A stretch of DNA of 64,000 nucleotides from an uncultured Kiloniellaceae bacterium (GTDB lineage: Bacteria; Pseudomonadota; Alphaproteobacteria; Kiloniellales; Kiloniellaceae): positions 248,001 to 312,000 of the forward strand of contig CANMQP010000014.1 of assembly GCA_947500035.1 (NCBI GenBank). Direction: 5' to 3'. A program made the translations under genes and the position numbers. Under the pieces are notes generated by a model that searched no databases, was not told the origin of the DNA, and was given only the letters and a program-made list of their open reading frames with translations. Shown here piece by piece: positions 27,839 through 36,821 of this stretch (position 1 is its first letter; each line of letters opens with the position of its first letter).

Positions 27839-28664
27839 TTGTTTTTGCCTGTCCCCACCTGTTCCCCACGGCCGCTTGCGGGCAACTACCATACCACTGT
27901 ATGCAAGTCTACGTGCCGCTCTGTCAATGTTGATTCTTCTATTGAAGGTAGAATTTTTGTTTTTCCGTAATCAGTCAAGCGACCTGAAATGACGTCGGGG
28001 TCTGTGCTAAAGCGCGCTGCGCACGCCACCGGCCCGGCGCTGGACTCGAGCGAATACGAAAAAGAAAGAGTCAGCCTTTGCGGCCGGCCCGGTTTGAAGT
28101 GATCAAACTAGAATTTGATGCCTCCCCCCGAAGCAAAAGAGTTAAACCGCCTTCGGATCGCTCCACCAGGAGACATCCGAAGCTACAGCGCATCTATAAG
28201 ATACAAATTATTTGGATCCTATGACGCGATATATTTACACTAATCGGTAAAGGGAAATGAAGATATGTTTTTCTTTTGTGTTGTCGCCCGTACGACCCGA
28301 TAGGCATTAGTCATCGTCAAAGACTCGTGGTGCGCTGGCTTTATTCGCTCAGAAACACGACCCCTAACAGCGGCCTGTGAGATCAACCGCAACCAAGAGG
28401 CCAACTATTCCTGAGGGGTTAGAACTCAATATCATAGCCCTCACTGCCGCTGGGCTGCAGGAAAGTCGATCGATCCGGTGCTGACCCTCATCATCATGAA
28501 GATTTAAACCCACTAAGGAATCGATGGCCGCCACGCATTGAACGAAAGGTCAAAATATCACTGCTATGGGTCAGAAATTTGAAGACCGCATGATCGTTAG
28601 CAGTAACCTCTGTGACGTTTTGGGCAGGCTCTCGGTTCGCCTTTCTGAGCATGCGGTCAGAAGC
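27839..28664. other. Long non-coding gap with a strong hairpin
   Basis: About 0.8 kb between two leftward genes. At 28151-28182 there is a compound dyad: CTTCGGAT pairs with ATCCGAAG, and inside it CTCC pairs with GGAG around an ACCA loop, with a symmetrical 2+2 internal loop. A visibly AT-rich stretch follows at 28190-28265. No gene was supported. Confidence 0.5.
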
Positions 28665-29444
28665 TCACTCGCGCCGTATCAACTTGCGTGTCAGCGCAAA
28701 GAGCAATGGGTAGGGAAGGCGTTTCAGGATCTTCAGAATGTACGCCAGTCTGCGCGGGAAGATCACTTCAAAACGGGCCGACCCGAGCCCTTTCACCATC
28801 GCGGCGGCAGCATCTTCGACCTCCATGAGAAACGGCATGGGAAATGGATTTTTATCTGTCAGCGGCGTCCTTACGAAGCCGGGATTGACCAGTTGGAGTT
28901 TGATCCCGTAGCCGTCGCACTCCGGCTTCAGGGCTTCCGCCATGTTGATCAAGCCCGCCTTGCTCGCCCCGTAGCCGGCGGATGTAGGCAGGCCGATATA
29001 GCCGGCGACAGAAGAGACCAGCGCAATCTGTCCATCCCGCCGTGCGATCATGCCCGGCAGAATCGCCTCCAGGCAGTTCGCGCAGCCGATCAGGTTTAGT
29101 TCAATCAGTGCGCGGACATCCTCCGCCGAAAAACCCTGTGCCATGACCTCGCGGTGCGTACCGGCATTCAGCACCGCCAGGCCCAGCGGTCCGGCCTCCG
29201 CCTCGATCTGCTCCGCCGTTGCCCGGACCGCATCCCGGTCGGTAACATCAAGCGGATAGACGGAGACTTTGCCACTGGCATCTGAGAGCTCTTCAGCCAG
29301 AGACTTCAAAGCCTCCTCACGCCGGGCCGACACCGCAACATGATAGCCTTGCGTCACCAGGAGAGCGGCAACTGCGCGGCCAAGCCCGGAACTCGCCCCG
29401 GTAATCCAAATGCAACTGCCGTCTTTCACCAGTCTATCCGCCAA
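28665..29444 (-). CDS. Short-chain dehydrogenase/reductase
   Basis: A 259-residue classical SDR. The cofactor motif is TGASSGLGRA, NAG is present in AVLNAGTH, and the catalytic Ser-Tyr-Lys is in VSSVAGYIGLPTSAGYGASKAG. The C-terminal ~25 residues are hydrophobic/basic (LAYILKILKRLPYPLLFALTRKLIRRE), suggesting membrane contact. The start is TTG 29444 with AAGGA seven bases upstream. SDRs like this often accompany the FAD enzyme/DUF1365/CFA cluster, so a lipid role is plausible; the substrate is unknown. Confidence 0.85.
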   Translation of the reverse strand: MADRLVKDGSCIWITGASSGLGRAVAALLVTQGYHVAVSARREEALKSLAEELSDASGKVSVYPLDVTDRDAVRATAEQIEAEAGPLGLAVLNAGTHREVMAQGFSAEDVRALIELNLIGCANCLEAILPGMIARRDGQIALVSSVAGYIGLPTSAGYGASKAGLINMAEALKPECDGYGIKLQLVNPGFVRTPLTDKNPFPMPFLMEVEDAAAAMVKGLGSARFEVIFPRRLAYILKILKRLPYPLLFALTRKLIRRE

Positions 29445-29686
29445 ACCCTCTTCCTTTCGCTATCACCATCACCGAGACGTCCTAGCAAAGTCGCCTGCTC
29501 AAAGACCTTACGAGCCGAGCGGGACTTTAGATCCCAATACCGGAATTATCTATTTGATTGAGTAAGCCATCAATGGATACAGCCGGCAGCTTAATCGTCT
29601 CAAGCAATCACAAAGTAGACTCCAATCAATCAAGCACCTAGCCGGCTTTCACAATGAATCCAAAGGCGATTTATTCTCTCACATTA

Positions 29687-29704
29687 CTGTCATTTTTCTG
29701 TAAC
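29687..29704 (+). promoter_or_regulatory. Pho box (PhoB site)
   Basis: CTGTCATTTTTCTGTAAC: two 7-bp half-sites, CTGTCAT and CTGTAAC, separated by four T, the canonical direct-repeat layout for PhoB. It lies 116 bp upstream of the phoX start on the same strand and predicts induction under phosphate starvation. Confidence 0.85.
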
Positions 29705-29820
29705 ATCACACTCCTACAAGAAGCCCGAGACTTCTCCCAATATGGGACTGGTAGAACATCCGGCCGTCACCTTGGAACCGGTGATTCCCCTGACAGCCGG
29801 GCATGCAGTGGAGGTGCAGC

Positions 29821-31818
29821 ATGAAACGTGAAGATACACAGGCTTTGACACGCGCGGAAGCGTTTGAACTGTCAGACGACATCCCGAGCAACCCCTCGAA
29901 AGCACCGACGATCGGCGATGTGATTGCGTCCCGTTTCGGACGCCGCGATATCCTCAAGGGCGCTCTGGCGGTGACCGCAATCTCAGCCGTTTCCTCGCTC
30001 ATGGCCGGCACGAGCAAGCAGGCGCTGGCCTCCAAGGCGAGTTTCAGCTTCCCCGAGATCAAGCATGGTGTGGACGAAACCCACCACGTGGCCGAAGGCT
30101 ACGACGCGGACGTCCTGATCCGCTGGGGCGATCCGATCTTCCCCGATGCGCCTGAGTTCGACCCCATGAAGCAGTCGGCCGCCACACAGCTTCAACAGTT
30201 CGGCTACAACAATGATTACGTCGGCTTCGTCGGCCTGCCCTTCGGCTCGGACAATCCGGATCACGGACTGCTCTGCGTCAATCACGAGTATACCAGCGAA
30301 GAAGTCATGTTCCCCGGCCTTGGCCGTCAGGACAAAGACGCCGAATTCGCCGGCATGACCCAGGAGCTGATCGACATCGAGATGGCCGCGCACGGCGGTT
30401 CCGTCATCGAGATCAAAAAAGGCACCGACGGGAAATGGGGCCTGGTCAAGGATAGCCAGTACAATCGCCGCATCACGGCCAGCACGACCGAAATGACGCT
30501 CTCCGGCCCCGCAGCCGGGCACGCGCGCTTGAAAACGACGGCTGATTCCAGCGGCACCAAGGTGATCGGCACCATCAACAACTGCGCCGGCGGCATGACT
30601 CCCTGGGGCACCTACCTCATGGCGGAAGAAAACTTCCATGGCTACTTCAACGGCGCAGTCGCCGAAGGCCACACGGAAGCCGCGAACCACGAGCGTTACG
30701 GCGTTCCCGGCGGCTGGTACGCCTGGGGCAGCTATGAGGACCGTTTCGACGTGAGCAAGGAGCCGAATGAGCCCAACCGCTTCGGCTGGGTGGTCGAGGT
30801 CGATCCCTTCGACGCCAGTTCCACCCCGGTCAAGCGGACGGCGCTCGGGCGCTTCAAGCACGAAGGCGCGGAGCCCATCGTGAACAAGGACGGCCGGGTC
30901 GTGGTCTACTGCGGCGACGACCAGCGCTTCGATTACCTCTACAAGTTCGTGAGTGCGGGCACTTTCAACGCCGAAGACCGCGCCGCCAACATGAACCTGC
31001 TCGACGAGGGCACGCTCTATGTCGCGAAGTTCGAAGAAGGCGGCATGAACTGGCTTGCCCTGACCCATGGCGAAGGCCCGCTGACGGCCGCAAACGGTTT
31101 CGCCGACCAGGGCGATGTGCTGATCGAAACCCGCCGTGCCGCCGACCTGCTGGGCGCGACGCCCATGGACCGGCCGGAAGACGTTGAGCCGAACGCCAAG
31201 ACCAACAAGGTCTACGTCATGTGCACCAATAACTCCAAGCGCAAGGAAGAGCAGGTCAACGTCGCCAACCCGCGTCCTGCCAACACTTTCGGTCACATCA
31301 TCGAGCTTTCACCGCCCGACGGTGACCATGCCTCCGAGAGCTATGCGTGGGATATCCTGGTGAAGTGCGGCGATCCCTCGGTTGCCGAGGTTGGCGCCCA
31401 GTGGAACCCGGCCACCAGCGAAAACGGCTGGTTCGGTTCCCCGGACAACTGCGCGGTCGATCACATGGGGCGTCTTTGGATCTCGACCGACCAGGGCAGC
31501 AACTGGTCGAAATCAGGCACCGCGGACGGTATCTGGGCCATGGAGACCGAGGGCGAGCTGCGCGGCACCGGCAAGATGTTCTTCCGCGTACCGGTTGGTG
31601 CGGAAATGTGCGGTCCGCGCTTTACGCCGGACGACAAATCCCTGTTCCTCGCGGTTCAGCATCCGGCAACCGACGGCACCAAGGACTATCCCGGCTTTGA
31701 GAAGAACTCGACCTTCGAGGAACCGGCGACCCGCTGGCCCGACTTCAAAGAGGGCGTTCCACCGCGGCCGTCAGTGGTGGTCGTCACCAAACAGGATGGT
31801 GGCGTGATCGGCGTATAG
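29821..31818 (+). CDS. phoX: PhoX-family alkaline phosphatase (DUF839)
   Basis: A 665-residue periplasmic phosphatase that releases phosphate from organic phosphoesters. The Tat export signal is clear: GRRDILKGALAVTAISAV with Arg41-Arg42 and a cleavage region near residue 70. The mature protein has PhoX/DUF839 blocks such as PFGSDNPDHGLLCVNHEYTSEE, TINNCAGGMTPWGTYLMAEENFHGYF and DNCAVDHMGRLWISTDQG. ATG 29821 follows GGAGG by six bases; a GTG-side extension is unlikely. A Pho box lies upstream and a strong terminator follows, so it is a one-gene transcription unit. Confidence 0.93.
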   Translation: MKREDTQALTRAEAFELSDDIPSNPSKAPTIGDVIASRFGRRDILKGALAVTAISAVSSLMAGTSKQALASKASFSFPEIKHGVDETHHVAEGYDADVLIRWGDPIFPDAPEFDPMKQSAATQLQQFGYNNDYVGFVGLPFGSDNPDHGLLCVNHEYTSEEVMFPGLGRQDKDAEFAGMTQELIDIEMAAHGGSVIEIKKGTDGKWGLVKDSQYNRRITASTTEMTLSGPAAGHARLKTTADSSGTKVIGTINNCAGGMTPWGTYLMAEENFHGYFNGAVAEGHTEAANHERYGVPGGWYAWGSYEDRFDVSKEPNEPNRFGWVVEVDPFDASSTPVKRTALGRFKHEGAEPIVNKDGRVVVYCGDDQRFDYLYKFVSAGTFNAEDRAANMNLLDEGTLYVAKFEEGGMNWLALTHGEGPLTAANGFADQGDVLIETRRAADLLGATPMDRPEDVEPNAKTNKVYVMCTNNSKRKEEQVNVANPRPANTFGHIIELSPPDGDHASESYAWDILVKCGDPSVAEVGAQWNPATSENGWFGSPDNCAVDHMGRLWISTDQGSNWSKSGTADGIWAMETEGELRGTGKMFFRVPVGAEMCGPRFTPDDKSLFLAVQHPATDGTKDYPGFEKNSTFEEPATRWPDFKEGVPPRPSVVVVTKQDGGVIGV

Positions 31819-31842
31819 CCACGTCTCACTCTTTTTTGAAGA

Positions 31843-31875
31843 GGGCGGCTGGAGCGTACCGGCCGCCCTTTTTTT
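31843..31875 (+). terminator. Rho-independent terminator after phoX
   Basis: GGGCGGC at 31843-31849 pairs with GCCGCCC at 31862-31868 and is followed by seven T (31869-31875). It is 25 bp after the phoX stop. Confidence 0.88.
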
Positions 31876-32000
31876 GAGCACCGCAGCGGGCTTAACGGAC
31901 TTGAAACGCTGCCTGAGAGACAATACCTCCTGAAGATCGTGCTGTGAGGCCATAGAATTCACTCAAGTGCCTCACTCTTTTTATGCTAAGCAAGGGCCCC

Positions 32001-32624
32001 ATGACCTTTCTGCCCCGCTTTTCACGAATCGGCGTTCTACCTGCCGCTGCCTTGGCCGGTCTGGTTGCGCTCGCGCCCAAGCCTGCTGACCCGCATCCCC
32101 ATGTCTGGATCGATACGGTGGTCAAGCCGCAGTTCGTGGGCGGCATGGTGACGGCCTTTGCGGTCGATTGGACCTTCGACGACCTCTATTCCTTTCTGGT
32201 CATCGATGACTTCGACAGCAACAAGAACGGCACGCTTGATCCGGATGAGCTGGCGGCTTTGGCCAAGGCCAGCCGCGATACCCTGGGCGCCACCGACTAC
32301 TTCACCCGGATCACGCTCGACGGCGAGCGACTTCGGAACCTGAATTTCGAGAACCTGACCGCCACTTCCTATCTGGAGCGGATCAGCTATCACTTCGTGA
32401 TCAAGCTGGAAGCACCGGTCGACCCTCGAACGCAGGACCTCACCTTCGCCACCTATGACGAGAACTACTACATCGAGATCCTGCTCAATGAACAGGATCC
32501 GGTCCGTTTCGAGGGGGATTGGCCGCGCGCCTGCCGCTACGAGATCGGACGGGATGAGGTCAACAGGATTTACTTCGATCTGGTCGCCCCAACGATCGTA
32601 ACCTTCCCCTGCCCCACATCCTGA
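32001..32624 (+). CDS. DUF1007 family periplasmic protein with EF-hand-like loop
   Basis: A 207-residue exported protein. The signal sequence is at the N-terminus (IGVLPAAALAGLVALA), then the DUF1007 hallmark DPHPHVWIDT. Residues 72-83, DSNKNGTLDPDE, form a canonical calcium-binding loop (Asp1, Asn3, Asn5, Gly6, Leu8, Glu12). DUF1007 genes commonly precede NicO-type nickel/cobalt exporters, and here one starts 67 bp downstream. A metal-handling role in the periplasm is inferred. ATG 32001 is chosen; an in-frame ATG six codons earlier is possible. Confidence 0.85.
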   Translation: MTFLPRFSRIGVLPAAALAGLVALAPKPADPHPHVWIDTVVKPQFVGGMVTAFAVDWTFDDLYSFLVIDDFDSNKNGTLDPDELAALAKASRDTLGATDYFTRITLDGERLRNLNFENLTATSYLERISYHFVIKLEAPVDPRTQDLTFATYDENYYIEILLNEQDPVRFEGDWPRACRYEIGRDEVNRIYFDLVAPTIVTFPCPTS

Positions 32625-32691
32625 GATCCCGGACAGCGCGCACCTGGCCTCCACCGATCGTCATAACAGAACACCGCGACAGTAAGTATTC

Positions 32692-33801
32692 ATGTCCTCT
32701 TACCTGCGCTACCTGATCACCGCCTCTTTTTGCCTCAGTATGGCGGCTCTTGCCGGCATCGGTCTCATCCTGGCGCCGGCGCAGTTCAATCCCGCGTCCG
32801 CGCAGATCCTGCAGGGTAGCGATAACGATGCCTCGTCCGGACCGGCCCTGCCCGGCGTGTCACCAGCCGCAGAACCTCAGACCCCGCCGGGCGCGCTCGA
32901 GCGCTTTATCCTGCAGGTGCGGCAAAAACAGCAGGAGCTGCACCGGGACCTGATCAAGGTGATCCGGGACATGAAAAGCGACGAGACGAACCGTTCGCTT
33001 TACCTCCTGCTCTTCGCGTCCTTCCTTTACGGCATCTTTCACGCCGCCGGCCCGGGGCACGGCAAGATGGTGATCTCCTCCTACCTGCTGGCCAGCGAAG
33101 ACCAGTTACGGCGCGGAATCAAACTGACCTTCCTGTCGTCGGCCGCCCAGGCGGTATCGGCGATCCTGCTGGTCGGTCTGCTGGCCATCGCGCTCGATCT
33201 CTCGCGCCTCGAGGTCACCGGCCAGACCCGGACTCTGGAGATCGCCAGCTACGTTCTGGTGATCGCAATCGGCCTTTGGATGCTGAATGGTGCCGTGCGC
33301 GGCAAGGGCTGCGGGCATGACCATGCGCACGGCGGACACAGCCACGGCGGACACAGTCACGGCGGGCACGGGCATGATCATAACCATGAAGATCACGCCC
33401 AAAACCACCACGGCCACAACCACGGCCACGGCCATCACCAACCGGTGGCCGCCGCCGCGGTCACACAAACGGGCGTTCGTCAGTATTTGGGGATCGTTCT
33501 GGCCGTGGGCATCCGTCCCTGCACCGGCGCCGTGATTGTGCTGCTCTTTACCCTCGCCCAGGGTTTGCTTCTGGCTGGCATCGCGGCGACTTTCGTTATG
33601 GCCCTGGGAACCGCCATCACAGTCGCCACACTTGCGGTTCTGAGCGTCACATCACGCAGGGTGGCGCTGCGCGTGGCGGGCAAGGAGTCACCCTGGCAAC
33701 GCCGTGTCCAGATCGGCATGTCGGTCCTGGGATCTCTGATGGTCATCGCGACAGGGGCGATTCTGCTCCTGGCGACCGTGGATCAGACGACTCTGCTCTG
33801 A
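32692..33801 (+). CDS. Nickel/cobalt exporter, NicO family (RcnA-like)
   Basis: A 369-residue inner-membrane transporter. Motifs FHAAGPGHGKMVISSYLL and GIRPCTGAVIVLLF are those of the NicO/RcnA group. A cytoplasmic or periplasmic loop at about residues 208-253 is extremely His-rich, with repeated HGGHSHGG and HGHNHGHGHH units, fitting nickel or cobalt binding. Six or so transmembrane segments are seen. The N-terminal 40 residues look like a signal/anchor. It pairs with the DUF1007 gene. Export rather than uptake is inferred from the family. Confidence 0.88.
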   Translation: MSSYLRYLITASFCLSMAALAGIGLILAPAQFNPASAQILQGSDNDASSGPALPGVSPAAEPQTPPGALERFILQVRQKQQELHRDLIKVIRDMKSDETNRSLYLLLFASFLYGIFHAAGPGHGKMVISSYLLASEDQLRRGIKLTFLSSAAQAVSAILLVGLLAIALDLSRLEVTGQTRTLEIASYVLVIAIGLWMLNGAVRGKGCGHDHAHGGHSHGGHSHGGHGHDHNHEDHAQNHHGHNHGHGHHQPVAAAAVTQTGVRQYLGIVLAVGIRPCTGAVIVLLFTLAQGLLLAGIAATFVMALGTAITVATLAVLSVTSRRVALRVAGKESPWQRRVQIGMSVLGSLMVIATGAILLLATVDQTTLL

Positions 33802-34016
33802 CTCGGCCGGCTCAGGCAGTGGCGAACAACGCCAGCACACGCTCTTTTGAGACGCCCCGAAAAAGCCAAATAAATCAATACGAAGTAGCGTCCCGAAAGG
33901 CGATAAGGCCCTACGATGGGCAAAGCGCCACTGCCGGATCGCAGGAAAACCGCCCGGGTTGCGACAAAATCCTCTATCCTTTTGCGGTTGGATGAAACCT
34001 GTCCCGGAAAAACTAT

Positions 34017-34862
34017 ATGCGGTCAGTGCTCCTGCGCAGCCTCTTCTTCCTCGGCTTTCTCGCCTGCTGTCAATCCGGGCCGCACTTTATCTCCAAAGCC
34101 GCCGCGGAAAACGTCGTGCTGGAGCTGGTGCTCGCGATTGACGTCTCGTCCAGCGTGAACGAGAGCGAATACGCCCTGCAGATGTCGGGCTTTGCCGAAG
34201 CCTTCCGTCACCCTGCGGTGGTCACGGTGATTGAGAGTCTGGGCAGCAAGGGCATGGTGGTCACGCTCATTCAATGGTCGGGCGCCGACACCTATGTTCA
34301 GGCGATCGACTGGACCCGGATCAACGACCGCGCATCGGCCGAGGCCTTCGCGGCGCAGGTCGGGACGGCACCCAGGCTGATCGAAGGCGGCGCGACGGCG
34401 ATCGGCGATGCTATGCTTTTCGCCCGGGCGCTGATCGAACTCAATGGCTACAACGGCACCCGGCGCACGGTCGATGTCTCCGGCGACGGCATCGCCAACC
34501 AGGGCAAACAGCCCGCCGTGGCGCGCGCGATCCTGAACGCCGAGAACATCACCGTGAACGGTCTCGCGATCCTGAACGAAGAACCCAGGTTGGGCGCGTA
34601 CTACAAGGCCGGCGTGGTGGGCGGGCCCAATGCTTTTCTGGTCACGGCGAGCGATTTCGAGGACTTTGCCCGCGCCATTCGAATCAAGCTGATCACCGAG
34701 ATCGACGGGCCGCTGATTTCCAGGAACCCCGGACATGACCTCGTTCCGGAAGGCATTGAATTTGTCGGGAAAGAACAAGCGCCTGCAGCCCCCGGCACTG
34801 CATCGAACAGCGCAATATCCGAGTTAGGAGAAAAGAAACTCTATGCACGTCGTGATTTTTGA
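34017..34862 (+). CDS. DUF1194 protein (secreted von Willebrand A-like)
   Basis: A 281-residue exported protein. After a signal peptide (SLFFLGFLACC), a vWA-like domain begins with the metal-site motif DVSSS at residues 42-46 (LAIDVSSSVNESEY), followed by GGATAIGDA and VDVSGDGIANQG, all typical of DUF1194. Such domains bind a partner through a divalent metal. The function is not known. It overlaps the next gene by 20 bp in another frame. Confidence 0.85.
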   Translation: MRSVLLRSLFFLGFLACCQSGPHFISKAAAENVVLELVLAIDVSSSVNESEYALQMSGFAEAFRHPAVVTVIESLGSKGMVVTLIQWSGADTYVQAIDWTRINDRASAEAFAAQVGTAPRLIEGGATAIGDAMLFARALIELNGYNGTRRTVDVSGDGIANQGKQPAVARAILNAENITVNGLAILNEEPRLGAYYKAGVVGGPNAFLVTASDFEDFARAIRIKLITEIDGPLISRNPGHDLVPEGIEFVGKEQAPAAPGTASNSAISELGEKKLYARRDF

Positions 34863-35193
34863 ACTCGAACCCAAAACCGGTTGCCACGACGACTATCTGG
34901 GGATCGCCGCGGACCTGCGCAAAGAACTCGATAAGATCGACGGCTTCATCTCGGTGGAGCGCTTCTCGAGCCTGACCACGGACGGCAAGCTCGTCTCCAT
35001 TTCCTTCTGGCGCGACGCCGAAGCGGTGGCGGCATGGCGGCGCGAGCAGCATCACCGCAAAGCACAGCACAGCGGCCGCTCCGAGCTCTTCGCGGACTAC
35101 CGCCTGACCGTTGCGGAGGTCGAGCGCCAATACGGCTTGCACGACAGAGCCCAGGCGCCGTCGCGGGACGAGGAATCTTCATCGGCGCAGTAA
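34843..35193 (+). CDS. Antibiotic-biosynthesis-monooxygenase (ABM) domain protein
   Basis: A 116-residue protein with the dimeric alpha-beta barrel ABM fold: FELEPKTGCHDDYLGIAADLRKELDKIDGFISVERF, then LVSISFWRDAEAVAAWRREQHHRKAQ. Family members include small cofactor-free oxygenases and haem-degrading proteins, and many are uncharacterised. It starts inside the DUF1194 gene (20-bp overlap). Its TAA lies in the first unit of a 16-bp tandem repeat. Confidence 0.85.
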   Translation: MHVVIFELEPKTGCHDDYLGIAADLRKELDKIDGFISVERFSSLTTDGKLVSISFWRDAEAVAAWRREQHHRKAQHSGRSELFADYRLTVAEVERQYGLHDRAQAPSRDEESSSAQ

Positions 35194-35235
35194 TTCATTG
35201 GCCCAGTAATTCATTGGCGCAGTAATTCATCGGCC
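35188..35235. repeat. 16-bp tandem repeat x3 over the ABM gene stop
   Basis: Three head-to-tail copies: CAGTAATTCATTGGCC, CAGTAATTCATTGGCG, CAGTAATTCATCGGCC. A partial unit (TTCATCGGCG) precedes them. The first copy contains the stop codon of the ABM gene. Confidence 0.95.
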
Positions 35236-35277
35236 CTTTAAGAGGCGTGGGTTTGTCCCGATCAAAGGAGCAAGCAA

Positions 35278-35718
35278 ATGAGATTTAAAGCCCTCCACAC
35301 AAGCTTCACGCTCGGTGCAGTCCTGCTCTTCCTGTCGGCAACACCGTCCTTATCGAACGGCCTCTCGGTTCCCGCCGATGTGATCGCCATCTACGAAAGC
35401 GACACGGTGCTGGTCGATGCCTATCCCTGGCCCGGCATGACGCTGCGGGTGGTTGTGCGCCTGGCCAGCCTCGACGTGCCCCGGACTCCCGGCCAGTGTC
35501 AGTCGGAGTCCAAACGGGCCGCCGCGGCGCGGCGCTTCACGGAACGGCGGATCGGCAGCCTGATCTCATTGAACGGCGTACGCGATGGCGATGACGCCGG
35601 CTCCGTCCGCGCGAACATCTCGACCCAGGAGGGAATGGATCTGGCTCAGCTGCTGATCCAATCCAACTTTGCCCGCCCTCATGACGGCGGCGAGTCAAAA
35701 GGCTGGTGCAGAAACTGA
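35278..35718 (+). CDS. Secreted protein with degenerate thermonuclease-like (SNase) fold
   Basis: A 146-residue exported protein: signal peptide to about residue 27, then a domain that follows the SNase pattern (YESDTVLVDAYPWPGMTLRVVVRLASLDVPR, ESKRAAAARRFTERRIG, GMDLAQLLIQSNFARP). The usual DGDT is only SDT and GID-P is SLDVP, and the family's catalytic Arg/Glu are not all evident, so nuclease activity is doubtful. ATG follows AGGAG by seven bases. SNase relation is inferred from pattern. Confidence 0.6.
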   Translation: MRFKALHTSFTLGAVLLFLSATPSLSNGLSVPADVIAIYESDTVLVDAYPWPGMTLRVVVRLASLDVPRTPGQCQSESKRAAAARRFTERRIGSLISLNGVRDGDDAGSVRANISTQEGMDLAQLLIQSNFARPHDGGESKGWCRN

Positions 35719-35736
35719 CCCCGCCCCCGCGCGTGT

Positions 35737-36675
35737 TCAATCATACTCAGAGGCCTTGATTTCCTCTAAGGACCTGACTTTCCCGGACGCCCTGGCAGTT
35801 GCGGCCTCCGCCATCAGAAACTCCCGAAAGGCTTGCACCTTCGCCTTCTTGCCCGCTCCGGGCGGCATGACGAGGTAGTATCCGACACTCGATTCCAGCG
35901 CGAGCTCGAAGGGCCGGACCAGGCGGCCGGCGGCGAGGTCATCCCCGATCAGCGTAATTCGTCCCAGCGCCACGCCGCGGCCGCCCGCGACCGCTTCGAT
36001 CATGACCGAGGAATCGTCGATGATGGTGCCGCGATGCGGATCCACGTCCGTCACACCGGCCAGCGTCAGCCAGGAGACCCAGTCCTCGTGATTATCTTCA
36101 TGCAGCAGATCGTGGTGTTTCAGATCGGACGGCGTGCGCAGGGGATGTGGCCCCTCCAGAAGCGCCGGACTGCAGACCGGCACCATGTCGACCCCGATCA
36201 GAAACTCCGCCGTAACCCCGGGCCAGCGTCCATCCCCCGCCCGGATCGCCACATCGATTTCATCCGCAATAAAATCAACCAGTTGCAGCGAATGGTGCAG
36301 CCGCAGATCGATCTCAGGATACTGCTTCCAGAAGCGTTCCAGGCGTTTCACCAGCCACTTTGAAGAAAAGGTTGGGGTCAGGGAGACCGAGAGGTTCGTA
36401 TCGTCACCGCCGCGCTGCAGATCAAGGATGGTTGCCGCGATCCGGTCAAAGGATTCGCTCACCACGGGCAGGAGCTGCTGACCCTCCTCGGTCAGGAGAA
36501 GTTTCCGTGTGAGACGGTGAAAGAGCTTGAAGCCCAGCTGTTCCTCCAGGGACTTCACCTGATGACTGACCGCCGCCTGAGTGACGTTCAGTTCTTTCGC
36601 GGCCTCGGTGAAACTGAGACTACGGGCACCCGCTTCAAAAGAGCGCAGGGCATTCAAGGGAGGAAGTCGGCGCAT
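35737..36675 (-). CDS. LysR-family regulator (GcvA type)
   Basis: A 312-residue regulator. The N-terminus MRRLPPLNALRSFEAGARSLSFTEAAKELNVTQAAVSHQ is the GcvA-type helix-turn-helix. The effector domain follows (SLTPTFSSKWLVKRLERFWKQYPEIDLRL, DVAIRAGDGRWPG). A perfect dyad containing CTAAT, the core known for GcvA sites, lies 26 bp upstream. It is divergent from a small gene of unknown role, its most likely target along with itself. Confidence 0.92.
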   Translation of the reverse strand: MRRLPPLNALRSFEAGARSLSFTEAAKELNVTQAAVSHQVKSLEEQLGFKLFHRLTRKLLLTEEGQQLLPVVSESFDRIAATILDLQRGGDDTNLSVSLTPTFSSKWLVKRLERFWKQYPEIDLRLHHSLQLVDFIADEIDVAIRAGDGRWPGVTAEFLIGVDMVPVCSPALLEGPHPLRTPSDLKHHDLLHEDNHEDWVSWLTLAGVTDVDPHRGTIIDDSSVMIEAVAGGRGVALGRITLIGDDLAAGRLVRPFELALESSVGYYLVMPPGAGKKAKVQAFREFLMAEAATARASGKVRSLEEIKASEYD

Positions 36676-36701
36676 AGTATTCTCGATCTATAAATTATTA
36701 A

Positions 36702-36721
36702 TTCTAATCCATTGATTAGAA
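36702..36721. promoter_or_regulatory. GcvA/LysR-type operator dyad
   Basis: TTCTAATCCATTGATTAGAA, a perfect 8-bp inverted repeat with a 4-bp spacer. Each arm carries CTAAT (or its complement ATTAG). It is between the divergent LysR gene and the small gene at 36822. Confidence 0.75.
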
Positions 36722-36821
36722 GAGATCGTTTGTCAGCTGAACCATCACTGCAGGCATAATAGTGCCTAGAGGAAACTCAAAGGGATCACCTCCCGACCCT
36801 ATACATAAGGCAAATTATATC

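Noticed and set aside
35188-35235. Repeat array as a CRISPR
   Set aside because: Units are directly adjacent with no spacers and there are no cas genes; it is a short tandem repeat.
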